Origin: Magnetococcales bacterium
GTDB taxonomy: Bacteria; Pseudomonadota; Magnetococcia; Magnetococcales; Magnetaquicoccaceae
Reading direction: 5' to 3'
DNA: 64,000 nt
Assembly: GCA_015231755.1 (NCBI GenBank)
Contig: JADGAZ010000015.1
Coordinates: 1 to 64,000 of the forward strand
In this document: in pieces, positions 46,068-54,711 of the stretch
Layout: each line of letters begins with the position of its first letter
How positions within the stretch are numbered: the first letter of the stretch is position 1
Program-made: the position numbers and the translations under genes
The notes under the pieces: generated by a model
Databases searched by the model: none
What the model saw: the letters and a program-made list of their open reading frames with translations, nothing else
What the model was told of the DNA's origin: nothing

Positions 46068-46933
46068 GGGCAGGAAAAAAATCCACTTCCGGATGGATGG
46101 TCCGCGCACTGCCGCTGATCAATCTGCCCTTGATTGCCTTGTTGGCCTGGGAGTTGGCTGACTGGACCTGGCGGGGAATCCAGGGAGAATGGAGCCGTAT
46201 CGATCCGGCTGTTGAAAGTCGGGCAGGGGGGATAGCCACACCATCCGGGGAAAAGTCGGGCAGGGGGGAAATGCAGGGCTTGGCGGGTCTGTTTGGCCAG
46301 GCCAAACCCGATGCGCTTGTCGTCCCGCAAAAGGTCACGAATGCACCAGTCACCCGTCTGGAGGCCAAGCTGTTGGGGATCTTGTCCGCGACGGACAATT
46401 CGGTCGTGCCACGGGCCATGATCGCAGGCACGAATATTCCCGAAGGGGCTTATGGGGTGGGGGATGAGGTGGGACCGGCGTTGATTCGCGGAATCGAATG
46501 GGATCGTGTGGTCTTGGACAATCACGGCAAGTTGGAAACCTTGCGATTGCCCAAGTTGGGCAGCGAGGGGAATGCCAAGGCGGAAGAACCGGCGGCCCAG
46601 AGCAAAGTTTCGGCGGAAACACAGGCGTTGATTGGTAAACTGTGGGGGCAGTTCGAGTCCAGACCGGAAAGCATTCTGGAAAATATACGCATCGAGCCGG
46701 TATTTGTGAAAGGGCAATTCAATGGGGTACAGTTGTTTCCGGGATCGGATCCGAAGTTTCTGGAACAATTCGGGGTTCAGGCCGGGGATGTCGTGAATTG
46801 GGTGAACGGGGTGGAGTTGACCGATCCCATGAAGGGCATGGAAGTCCTGGGAAAACTCGGAACGGCTGAGACCATGCAGTTCCGGGTCACCCGGGGATCC
46901 GAATCTCTCGCATTCGAGTTCCGCCGCCAATAA
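46064..46933 (+). CDS. gspC: GspC-like type II secretion protein with PDZ domain
   Basis: Inner-membrane protein of 289 aa. One membrane segment near residue 20 (LPLINLPLIALLAWEL) is followed by a GspC homology region (LEAKLLGILSATDN, GTNIPEGAYGVGDEV) and a C-terminal PDZ (GAGDVVNWVNG-like VQAGDVVNWVNGVELTDP). In type II systems GspC links the inner-membrane platform to the secretin. It starts with GTG overlapping parB, and no other secretion gene is in the window. No strong signs of transfer; the adjacency to parAB is odd. Confidence 0.85.
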   Translation: MRAGKKSTSGWMVRALPLINLPLIALLAWELADWTWRGIQGEWSRIDPAVESRAGGIATPSGEKSGRGEMQGLAGLFGQAKPDALVVPQKVTNAPVTRLEAKLLGILSATDNSVVPRAMIAGTNIPEGAYGVGDEVGPALIRGIEWDRVVLDNHGKLETLRLPKLGSEGNAKAEEPAAQSKVSAETQALIGKLWGQFESRPESILENIRIEPVFVKGQFNGVQLFPGSDPKFLEQFGVQAGDVVNWVNGVELTDPMKGMEVLGKLGTAETMQFRVTRGSESLAFEFRRQ

Positions 46934-46935
46934 AC

Positions 46936-47088
46936 CATTTAAAAAAAAGAAGGGGTCTGGGGGATTCATCCCCCAGGGTTTTGAATTTTTTGTCTTTTAA
47001 AAATAAAAATTAAATATTGTTATTCTAAAAGATTAAAACTCTGGGGGATGAATCCCCCAGACCCCCTCTTTGTTTTTAATAGTAACGA
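46936..47088. repeat. paired hairpin repeats, copies 12 and 13
   Basis: Core 46957-46976 preceded by poly-A/AGAAGGGGT and core 47041-47060 followed by ACCCCCTCTTTGTTTTT, facing each other across an AT-rich spacer between convergent gspC and folD. A bidirectional terminator role is likely. Confidence 0.85.
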
Positions 47089-47091
47089 CCA

Positions 47092-47946
47092 TTACAGCCC
47101 GTGGGTGCGTCTCAGGCTTTTGACGGTGTTTTGCAACAACATCGCAATCGTCATCGGTCCCACGCCTCCCGGTGACGGGGTGATGTAAGAGGCCCGTTCC
47201 GCCGCGGCAGCAAAATCCACATCCCCGCACAACGAGCCATCCGCCAGACGATTGGTACCCACATCGATCACCACCGCCCCTTCCCGGATCCACTCTCCCG
47301 GAATCATGCGGGGTCTGCCCACTGCAGCCACCAGAATATCCGCCGAACGAACCAATCCTGGCAAATCCACGCTGCGGGAATGGCAAACCGTCACCGTGGC
47401 ATCCGCCGCCAGCATCAGCAAAGCCATGGGCTTGCCCACGATATTGGAACGTCCCACCACCACCACATGACGGGATTTGGGATCAATCCCTTCGACGCGC
47501 AGCAACTCCATCACCCCGAATGGAGTACAAGGGGGAAACATTGGCTTGCCAATGGACAACAGACCCACATTATAGGGATGAAAGCCATCCACATCCTTGA
47601 ACGGAGAGATGGTTTCCAAAACCGCCCGTTCCGAAATGTGCCCCGGCAACGGCAATTGGGTGAGAATGCCATGTACGGCGGGGTCGGCGTTGAGTCGATG
47701 AATCAAATCCAACAAAGCCCCTTCCGACACGTCGCCAGGCAGTTCATGATGAAACGAAGCGATTCCGGCATTTTCGCAGGCTTGGCGTTTCATGCGGACA
47801 TAAACCTTGGAAGCCGGATCGTCACCCACAATGATCACAGCCAGACCGGGCACCAGACCGCGCTGCTCCCGCAACCACTGGACCTCCTGACGCAAGGTTT
47901 CCCGAATTTCGGCGGCAATCCGTTTGCCGTCAATAATGTGAGCCAT
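47092..47946 (-). CDS. folD: methylenetetrahydrofolate dehydrogenase / cyclohydrolase
   Basis: Bifunctional one-carbon enzyme of 284 aa. It shows [20 protein letters not shown] with the catalytic Lys, [28 protein letters not shown] for NADP binding, and [19 protein letters not shown] 47946 has GGGAGG upstream; the longer frame to 48003 is not preferred. It is convergent with gspC. Confidence 0.97.
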   Translation of the reverse strand: MAHIIDGKRIAAEIRETLRQEVQWLREQRGLVPGLAVIIVGDDPASKVYVRMKRQACENAGIASFHHELPGDVSEGALLDLIHRLNADPAVHGILTQLPLPGHISERAVLETISPFKDVDGFHPYNVGLLSIGKPMFPPCTPFGVMELLRVEGIDPKSRHVVVVGRSNIVGKPMALLMLAADATVTVCHSRSVDLPGLVRSADILVAAVGRPRMIPGEWIREGAVVIDVGTNRLADGSLCGDVDFAAAAERASYITPSPGGVGPMTIAMLLQNTVKSLRRTHGL

Positions 47947-48066
47947 GATCACGCCTCCCGTGGAACGAAGATGTACACCCAATGATCGAAAGAACCAAAA
48001 CATAGCAGAAATTTTTGTCCGCTGCGACCGGATTTCTCAACCTTAGATTCATGCTGGAGCCAATCC

Positions 48067-48391
48067 ATGACCAACCCTCCCAACCGGTTGATCCACGAGA
48101 CCAGTCCCTATTTGCTGCAACACGCCCACAACCCGGTTGACTGGTTTCCCTGGGGAAAAGGTACCCAATGGCAATAAAATCGTCATCACATTTCGAGATC
48201 ATGTTGTACGACAACGTCTTGCTGGCGTGGGTCTATCTGGAGGCTTGGCAGTTGACCGGAGAGACGGGTCATGCCCAGGTGGTACGGAGAATTCTGGATG
48301 ATCTGCTGGAACGGTTTCGTTTGCCGGATGGAGCGTTTCTTTCCTCGTTGGACGCGGACAGCGCGGGGGAGGAGGCAGCTTTTACATTTTG
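48067..48391 (+). pseudogene. yyaL-type (DUF255 thioredoxin-like) gene remnant
   Basis: Frame 1 from ATG 48067 encodes [20 protein letters not shown], the N-terminus of the YyaL/spermatogenesis-associated family, and stops at 48175. From about 48189, in another frame, HFEIMLYDNVLLAWVYLEAW and LSSLDADSAGEEAAFTF match a region about 200 residues further along the family, then similarity ends. About 220 residues and the C-terminus are lost. GGAG precedes the first ATG. It is a deletion remnant, unlikely to be functional. Confidence 0.8.
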
Positions 48392-48427
48392 TTTCGTGTT
48401 GGTTCAGAAGTTTCGATTGGTTCAAGA

Positions 48428-48455
48428 CCCCTGGCCATCCGGTTGTGGCCAGGGG
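48428..48455 (-). terminator. hairpin after the CDGSH gene
   Basis: CCCCTGGCCA and TGGCCAGGGG form a 10-bp perfect stem with an 8-base loop, 16 bp past the CDGSH stop; a TCTTG stretch follows on the minus strand. Confidence 0.6.
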
Positions 48456-48470
48456 TGTCCCGAAGCCGTT

Positions 48471-48683
48471 TCAGCCCTTGTGGGATCCATCGCAAAATGG
48501 CGCCTTGCCGCTGCGGGTGCAGGAACAGACGGCCACCCGACCCGCCTCGTTCATCACCACATGACGCGGGGCGCGATCACTGCCTTGATGCGAACCATCA
48601 CAATAGGGGGCGTTGCCGGACTTTCCACAGACGCAGATGTAATGCTCTCCGGCGGGCAGATCCAGGATGATCGGGGTTTGCAT
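48471..48683 (-). CDS. double CDGSH iron-sulfur protein
   Basis: A 70-aa protein with two CDGSH motifs: CVCGKSGNAPYCDGSH and CSCTRSGKAPFCDGSH. Each binds a [2Fe-2S] cluster through three Cys and one His. The two-motif layout matches the small bacterial CDGSH family, whose role in redox or iron handling is not settled. AAGGAG lies 9-10 bp before the ATG. It is divergent from the LysR gene. Confidence 0.92.
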   Translation of the reverse strand: MQTPIILDLPAGEHYICVCGKSGNAPYCDGSHQGSDRAPRHVVMNEAGRVAVCSCTRSGKAPFCDGSHKG

Positions 48684-48863
48684 GGTGTTCCTCTCCTTGA
48701 GGTTTCAAGTCGGTGCCGGGTTGATTAAGATCCTGGGGTTGGGTGCGGTGCGTCTTGATGACCTTCCAGGTGACACACAGCATAGTTGACCCATGATTCC
48801 TTTACAATATCCCTTTCTGTAATATTATTGTTCACGAATCGTTGACAAATGCGGGAGGGCGGA

Positions 48864-49781
48864 ATGGATCGTCTGGCGCTGATGGAGAGTTTCGTGCGGG
48901 TGGTGGAGAGCGGCAGCTTTGCGGAGGCGGCCCGCAAGGGGCGGGTGTCCCGGGCAGCGGTCAGCAAACATGTGGAGACGTTGGAAGAGTATTTGGGAGT
49001 CCATCTGCTCAACCGTACCACGCGGCGTATGCATCTGACGGTCGAAGGCGAGGTTTTTTTTCGACGCTGTCGCGCCATCCTGGAGGAGGTGACCGAGGCG
49101 GAACAAGAGGCGACCCAACTGCATGCGGCACCACGGGGGCAATTGCGGGTGAATGCCCCCATGTCTTTCGGGGTTCATCATCTGGCCCCGGCGGCTGCGG
49201 CCTTTTTGTCGGAATATCCGGGCATCGAAATGGAACTGGTACTCAACGATCGCATCGTGGATCTGGTGGAAGAGGGATTCGATGTGGGGGTGCGTATCGG
49301 CGTACTGGAGGATTCGACCCTGATGGTCCGTCGTCTGGCCTGGGCGCAACTGGTCTTGTGCGCCAGTCCGGAATATGTGGCGCGACGGGGAATCCCCGCT
49401 CAACCCGAAGACCTGACCACTCACGCCTGCCTGATTTACAGTTATACCCAATCCCCGAACCTGTGGCGTTTCCGGCAAGGGGACGCGACGTTCACCGTGC
49501 GTGTGGCCGGCCCTCTCTGCGCCAATAACGGCGATGTGCTGCGGGTCGCGGCATTGGCGGGTCTGGGGGTGGCGATTCTGCCGGTGTTTCTCGTCAGCCG
49601 GGAGCTGGACGCCGGAACCCTGATCCCTTTGCTGCCCGCATACACCCTGCCTTGCCTCGGCATCTACGCGGTCACCCCTTCCAATCGCCATCTGTCGGCC
49701 AAGGTGCGGCGGTTGATCGATTTTCTGGCCAGCCGCTTCGGCAGCCAGACGAATGGCTCCAGGTTTGGCCGGTCTGACTGA
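48864..49781 (+). CDS. LysR-family transcriptional regulator
   Basis: A 305-aa regulator. The N-terminal winged helix-turn-helix (ESGSFAEAARKGRVSRAAVS) is followed by the linker helix and a periplasmic-binding-like effector domain (about 95-295). The profile fits the CrgA/AaeR-type subgroup. GGGAGG precedes ATG 48864. Its likely target is the divergent CDGSH gene, by LysR custom; effector unknown. Confidence 0.92.
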   Translation: MDRLALMESFVRVVESGSFAEAARKGRVSRAAVSKHVETLEEYLGVHLLNRTTRRMHLTVEGEVFFRRCRAILEEVTEAEQEATQLHAAPRGQLRVNAPMSFGVHHLAPAAAAFLSEYPGIEMELVLNDRIVDLVEEGFDVGVRIGVLEDSTLMVRRLAWAQLVLCASPEYVARRGIPAQPEDLTTHACLIYSYTQSPNLWRFRQGDATFTVRVAGPLCANNGDVLRVAALAGLGVAILPVFLVSRELDAGTLIPLLPAYTLPCLGIYAVTPSNRHLSAKVRRLIDFLASRFGSQTNGSRFGRSD

Positions 49782-50136
49782 TTGGGGAAGGGTCCATCGG
49801 CTTGGGTTCTTCCGACTTTCGGGTCTGGTATTTCCAAGGAAGCCCAACCCCATCATCAAAAGATACCGTTGACACGACAAGGGATCACAGGTTCAAATCT
49901 CATACTGTGCGCCATTTGCAAAGCCTTGCGCAGGAATGGAGAGTCGCTTATTTTATCTGGTCGTTTTTTGGGGGGAGTTCAAGCTGTCGTTTTGATTGGT
50001 TCCAAGACCGGGAGTTTGGAATCGCAGATCGCAGCGCAGTGGAGCGTGTTTTCAGGGAGTCGGGAGCGTTGCCAGGGAAGGCTAAAGAGGGTTTATCGGA
50101 AAATCAACGTCTGTAAGGTCGGGTAAGGAGCGAATC
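49782..50136. other. intergenic region between LysR and secreted-protein genes
   Basis: No supported gene. A TTGACA at about 49869 might be part of a promoter. A short TTCAAATC...GCGCCA run at 49890-49913 resembles a tRNA 3' end but lacks pairing. Open frames here are short and show no family similarity. Confidence 0.4.
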
Positions 50137-50508
50137 ATGAAGCATCTTCTTTCTGCAGCGGTTTTGTTGTCCTCTCAATTGTTGTTGGCCGGTTCCGTTC
50201 TGGCGGGTCCGAATCAGGATTTCACGCTGATCAACAAAACCGGTTATGTCATCGACAAGGTCTTCGTCTCTCCTTCCCACTCCGAAGACTGGGAAGAGGA
50301 TGTGCTGGGTCGTGACACCATGCCCGATGGCGAGACCGTGCCCATCCACTTCTCCCGTGGCACCACCACCTGCGAATGGGATCTGAAAGTGGTTTACGAG
50401 ATCGACAATTCGTCGGCGGTTTGGCACGACATCGACCTGTGTTCGGTTTCCAAGATCTCCATCTTCTGGAATCAAAGCTCGGGAAAAACCACGGCCAAAT
50501 ACGAATAA
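50137..50508 (+). CDS. small secreted protein of unknown function
   Basis: A 123-aa protein with a clear signal peptide (LLSAAVLLSSQLLLAGSVLAG) and a mature domain of about 100 residues that starts DFTLINKTGYVIDKVFVSPS and ends IDLCSVSKISIFW. Two Cys (in TTCEWD and DLCS) could form a disulfide. Related proteins with NKTGY/WEEDVLGRD/WDLKV occur across proteobacteria without a known role. A good hairpin follows its stop. Confidence 0.78.
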   Translation: MKHLLSAAVLLSSQLLLAGSVLAGPNQDFTLINKTGYVIDKVFVSPSHSEDWEEDVLGRDTMPDGETVPIHFSRGTTTCEWDLKVVYEIDNSSAVWHDIDLCSVSKISIFWNQSSGKTTAKYE

Positions 50509-50537
50509 GCCGTTTGGTCGCTTGATAGAGAGGGTGA

Positions 50538-50591
50538 CAACCCCGGTTTCCACCATGCCACGGCTGTGGGAATGGATCGGGACCGGGGTTG
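50538..50591 (+). terminator. hairpin terminator after the secreted protein
   Basis: CAACCCCGGT (50538-50547) and ACCGGGGTTG (50582-50591) are exact arms, with TTCC/GGAA and CAC/GTG inner pairs, 30 bp after the stop. Confidence 0.7.
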
Positions 50592-50878
50592 ACCTCTTTG
50601 TTGTGGATCCTGCCGTCAATTCCCCTTTCGCCGTTCTTCCAAATCAGGCTTTCCCGGATGGTTCGGGCAGAGTTTGCCGCCGTTCCTGTTGACACCCCAC
50701 TCTTTTTTCCTCTTTGACAGGCATCTCACTGGCTTGAAATGTCTATGGGAATGCTTTGGCATTTTTGTTGCAGCTTTCCATAACGCGCCGCACGTCGCTT
50801 GACTGTGCGGCTCCGATGAGATGTGATCCGTACCGCAAAACTTTATGTGACTAAAGATGGATGAAGGATGGAGAGCCA
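50592..50878. other. upstream region of the Hsp70 paralogue
   Basis: No gene seen. TTTGACAGG at about 50713 may be a -35. A CTTGAAA at 50733 recalls a heat-shock promoter, but no matching -10 (CCCCAT) follows at the right distance. Confidence 0.35.
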
Positions 50879-53146
50879 ATGAGCAGAATTATCGGCATCG
50901 ATCTGGGCACCACCAACTCCTGCGTCAGTGTGCTGGAGAATGGGGAGGTCATGGTTCTGGCGAACATGGAAGGTGGTCGCACCACCCCCTCGATGGTGGC
51001 CTATTCTGCCGATGGCGAACGCCGGGTGGGACAGACCGCCAAGCGTCAGATGGTGGTCAATCCGGAAAACACCCTGTTCGCCATCAAGCGGCTCATGGGT
51101 CGGCGTTTCAACGATCCGATCATCCAGCGGGAAAGACGCATGCTGGCCTACAGGCTGGTGGCCCTGGAAAACGGGGATGCGGGGGTGGAGGTGTGGGGTC
51201 AGAAGATGGCTCCGGCGGAGGTGTCGGCCATCATCTTGCAAAAAATGAAGAAAATCGCCGAGGAAAACCTCGGGGAACCGGTCCGGGACGCGGTGATCAC
51301 CGTACCGGCCTATTTCACCGAGTCCCAGCGTCAGGCCACACGGGACGCGGGCCGGATCGCCGGACTCAACGTGATGCGCATCATCAACGAACCGACCGCC
51401 GCCGCGTTGGCCTATGGTCTGGAAAAAGAGTCGGGCAAGACCATTGCGGTTTTCGATCTGGGGGGAGGCACCTTCGATATTTCCATTCTGGAGATCGGGG
51501 AGGGGGTGTTTCAGGTCAAGGCGACCAATGGGGACACCTTTCTGGGCGGGGAGGATTTTGATCAGTGCGTGATCAATCATCTGGCGGAAACCTTTTTGGA
51601 GCAGCACGGTCTGGATCCCCGTCTGGAAAAAGAGTCGTTGCAGCGCCTCAAGGAGGCGGCGGAAGTGGCCCGCATCGAGCTTTCCACGGGTTTGCGCACC
51701 GAGATTCATCTGCCGTTTTTATGTTTCGACGCCAAAGGTCCCAGGAATCTGCACCTGACCTTGACCCGCGCCAAGCTGGAAGAGTTGGTGGATGGTCTGA
51801 TTCAGCGCACCATCATTCCCTGCGTGATCGCCCTGAAGGATGCGGGCATCACCGTGGAGGGGATCGATGAGGTGATCCTGGCCGGAGGCATGACCCGCAT
51901 GCCCAAAATCCGTCAGACCGTGGCCAAGTTTTTTGGCCGGGAACCCCGCTCCGGGGTCAATCCCGACGAGATCGTGGCCATGGGAGCGGCCATTCAGGCG
52001 GGGGTGCTGGGGGGGGAGATTCGTGATGTCTTGCTGCTGGATGTCACGCCGTTGTCCCTGGGTATCGAGACCAAGGGGGGGATTTTCAATGTGCTGATCC
52101 CCAAGAACGAAACCATTCCCTGTCTGTTCACCAAGACCTTTTCCACGGTGATGGACAACCAAAAATTCGCCACCGTGCGGGTGGCCCAGGGGGAACGGGG
52201 TATTTTCAACGCCAACCATTTTCTGGGGGAGTTCACCCTGGATGGCCTGCCCCCCGCTCTCAGGGGTGTGCCCCGCATCGAAGTGTCGTTTGTGGTGGAT
52301 GCGGATGGCATGGTCAAGGCTTCGGCCATCGACAAGACCACCGGTCGTGCCCAGTCGATCCGGGTCAAGGTCTCCGGCGGGCTGGAAGAGCTGGAAATTC
52401 AACGGATGGTCCGTGAAGCGGAACTCCATGCCGAAGAGGATGCCCGGCAACAGTGGATGGTACGGGTGATCAATCAGGCGGATGGCACCTTGTATCGGGT
52501 GAAACAGTTCACCGTGTTTCACGGCAAGGCTTTGGAGTCCACCCGGCGGGAGGCGTTGAACGACGCGGCCCGGGAACTGCAAAAGGTGGTGGAGGCGGGA
52601 CAGGATCTTTCCGCCATCACCGAGTTGACCCGTCTGCTTGACGAACTGTTGCTGCACACCCCGGATCCGAGGATGGAAAAGGAAAGCCTGTCGGCTGACC
52701 AGGGCAGGGACCGGGAGTCGTCGGAGGCGCGTCACGGTGACGGAAGGTCATGGGATGGGATGGCTCCGGTGCTGGATCTGGAGGAGGGGGAGGAACTGGA
52801 AGGCTTCGAGGCTTCGGGGGGAGCCGATGAGCTGGATCAGGAGTTCGAGACCATCGGCGCCTTGGAAAATGATGCCGCGTTCGATGTGGAAGAGGCGTTG
52901 GATGAGGCGCGGTTTACGGTCAGGGCGGATCATCGGGATCTGGAGGCCATGTTCCACATGGGCGTTGTGGTGGACGATGAGCGTCCTGCGGGAATTGGGT
53001 CGAAAGGGGATGTCAGGTCCGAGGGGATCGGCATCAGCCGGATGATGGACCTTCCCCCGCCGGGACATCCGGTGGTCGGGATCCCTGGATCCATCGTGGC
53101 CAGGGAACCGGGCGCCTCTCCGGGTTGGATGGCTTTGGCCAGTTGA
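50879..53146 (+). CDS. Hsp70/DnaK paralogue with long acidic C-terminal tail
   Basis: A 755-aa chaperone, against about 640 for DnaK. The ATPase domain has IIGIDLGTTNSCVSVLENGE, INEPTAAALAYGLE and VFDLGGGTFDISILEIG. The linker and substrate-binding start is RDVLLLDVTPLSLGIETKGG. The beta-domain ends near residue 500. The helical lid is short, and residues about 600-755 are a low-complexity, Glu/Asp-rich tail instead of the EEVKD end. GGAGAG precedes ATG 50879 (ATG 50861 is an alternative). dnaJ and grpE are not nearby, so it is probably a specialised second Hsp70. Confidence 0.9.
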   Translation: MSRIIGIDLGTTNSCVSVLENGEVMVLANMEGGRTTPSMVAYSADGERRVGQTAKRQMVVNPENTLFAIKRLMGRRFNDPIIQRERRMLAYRLVALENGDAGVEVWGQKMAPAEVSAIILQKMKKIAEENLGEPVRDAVITVPAYFTESQRQATRDAGRIAGLNVMRIINEPTAAALAYGLEKESGKTIAVFDLGGGTFDISILEIGEGVFQVKATNGDTFLGGEDFDQCVINHLAETFLEQHGLDPRLEKESLQRLKEAAEVARIELSTGLRTEIHLPFLCFDAKGPRNLHLTLTRAKLEELVDGLIQRTIIPCVIALKDAGITVEGIDEVILAGGMTRMPKIRQTVAKFFGREPRSGVNPDEIVAMGAAIQAGVLGGEIRDVLLLDVTPLSLGIETKGGIFNVLIPKNETIPCLFTKTFSTVMDNQKFATVRVAQGERGIFNANHFLGEFTLDGLPPALRGVPRIEVSFVVDADGMVKASAIDKTTGRAQSIRVKVSGGLEELEIQRMVREAELHAEEDARQQWMVRVINQADGTLYRVKQFTVFHGKALESTRREALNDAARELQKVVEAGQDLSAITELTRLLDELLLHTPDPRMEKESLSADQGRDRESSEARHGDGRSWDGMAPVLDLEEGEELEGFEASGGADELDQEFETIGALENDAAFDVEEALDEARFTVRADHRDLEAMFHMGVVVDDERPAGIGSKGDVRSEGIGISRMMDLPPPGHPVVGIPGSIVAREPGASPGWMALAS

Positions 53147-53229
53147 GCGCAGGCGGGTACGATCGGGAGGGATCCGTCTGTTTCGGGATCTCGCGTATGT
53201 TTTGATTGATCACTATTTTTGGAGCAGCC

Positions 53230-54711
53230 ATGAATGCACCCCATACTCCGTCCGGCCAAGCCCCGGACCGCAATCACCTGATGGCCTTGATGCGCGCACT
53301 GGAGTGGCTGAAAGCCAAGGAGTTCACCCGTGCCGAGGGAATCGGGCTGCGGGTGGCCGAGGCCGATCCCAACAATGCCGATGCTCATTTCGTTTCCGCG
53401 GTGGCGGCCTACGAGCTGGGCAATCACCGGGTGGCCCTGTCCCGGCTTGATGTGGCCATCGATCTTCAGCCCAAGGCTCCGGAATTTTATTCCCAACGGG
53501 GGGTGGTGCTCAGCGCCATGGATTGTCGCGAGGCGGCAGTGGGAGAGTTTTGCCGTTCGTTGGAGTTGAATCCGTCGGATGTGCCCACTTTGGCCAATCT
53601 GGCCCGGTTGCTGTTGAAAATGGGCGATCCCCATCAGGCCTATCGTCCCATGCGTCGCGCCTTGGCTTTGCAACCCGACGATCCGGAGTTGCTCGGAGAC
53701 ATGGCGGTGATTCTGGTGGCCTGTCGTCAGCCCAGCGCGGCTTTGCCCCTTTACGAACAGGCCATCCGTCTGGTTCCCGGAGACGCGGAGCTGCATTGCA
53801 ATTACAGTCGCGCCCTGCTCATGCTGGGACAGTACACCCAGGGCTGGCGGGAAAATGAATGGCGTTGGCATTCCAACCACTACCGCAAGTCCGGCTCCAA
53901 CCTGCCCGCCCCGGAGTGGGATGGCAGCCCGGTGGAGAGCAAAACCATCCTGATCGTGTGTGAACAGGGATTCGGTGATGCGTTGCAATTCATCCGTTAC
54001 GTTCCCTGGATGCGTCAGCAGGGGGCCACGGTGCTGGTGCAGTGCCGTCCGGAGCTGGCGCGGCTGTTTCAGGCGGTTCAGGGGGTGGAGCGGGTCATTC
54101 CCATGGGAGAACCGTTGCCGGAGATCGATCTGGCGATTCCGATGCTGAGTCTGCCTTTGGTTCACGGTACCCGCATCGATACCATTCCTGCGGCCCGATG
54201 CCTGAGTCTGCCCGCCGAACCCGCTCCCCCGTTGCCGATCCGCAAGGGGAATATGCCCGTTCGGGTGGGTCTGGTGTGGTCCGGCAACAATCAGCGCACC
54301 ATGTGTTTCGAGGATCTGGCCCCGTTGCTGAAGATTTCCGGCATCGAGTTCCATTCCCTGCAACTGGGTCCGGAATCTCAAAAAGCCAGGGATCGCGGAT
54401 TGATCGACTGGTCCGGATGGCTGACCGATTTCGCCTCCACCGCCGCCGTCATGAGCCGTCTGGATCTGGTGATCACCATCGATACCTCCACCGCCCATCT
54501 GGCGGGCAGTTTGGGGATTCCGGCCTGGGTTTTGATCCACGCCACCGCCGATTGGCGTTGGGGCGCGACCGGAGAGCGTACCCCCTGGTATCCCGACGTG
54601 CGACTGTTCCGTCAGGAGCAGCCGGGTCAATGGGCCGGGCTGATCGGTCGGGTGTCCAGAGCCTTGCAGCGGCAAGCGGTTTTATATCGGGAGGAGAGAC
54701 GTGCCGGATGA
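53230..54711 (+). CDS. TPR protein with C-terminal GT9/GT41-like glycosyltransferase domain
   Basis: A 493-aa protein with about five TPR units (residues 25-195; for example LNPSDVPTLANLARLLLKMG) and a GT-B C-terminal half. The latter has KTILIVCEQGFGDALQFIRY, VGLVWSGNNQRTMC and VITIDTSTAHLAGSLGIPAW, the donor-site region of this group. Such proteins glycosylate proteins or surface sugars; the substrate here is unknown. ATG 53230 has GGAGCAG upstream and is chosen over 53206. It is 83 bp after the Hsp70 gene and overlaps dciA by 11 bp. Confidence 0.88.
   Translation: MNAPHTPSGQAPDRNHLMALMRALEWLKAKEFTRAEGIGLRVAEADPNNADAHFVSAVAAYELGNHRVALSRLDVAIDLQPKAPEFYSQRGVVLSAMDCREAAVGEFCRSLELNPSDVPTLANLARLLLKMGDPHQAYRPMRRALALQPDDPELLGDMAVILVACRQPSAALPLYEQAIRLVPGDAELHCNYSRALLMLGQYTQGWRENEWRWHSNHYRKSGSNLPAPEWDGSPVESKTILIVCEQGFGDALQFIRYVPWMRQQGATVLVQCRPELARLFQAVQGVERVIPMGEPLPEIDLAIPMLSLPLVHGTRIDTIPAARCLSLPAEPAPPLPIRKGNMPVRVGLVWSGNNQRTMCFEDLAPLLKISGIEFHSLQLGPESQKARDRGLIDWSGWLTDFASTAAVMSRLDLVITIDTSTAHLAGSLGIPAWVLIHATADWRWGATGERTPWYPDVRLFRQEQPGQWAGLIGRVSRALQRQAVLYREERRAG

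Noticed and set aside
49888-49915. tRNA 3'-end-like string (GGTTCAAATCT...GCGCCA)
   Set aside because: The flanks of the T-loop do not pair, and no D or anticodon arm precedes it.
50733-50760. Heat-shock (sigma-32) promoter upstream of the Hsp70 paralogue
   Set aside because: CTTGAAA is present but no CCCCAT-type -10 follows at 13-17 bp.
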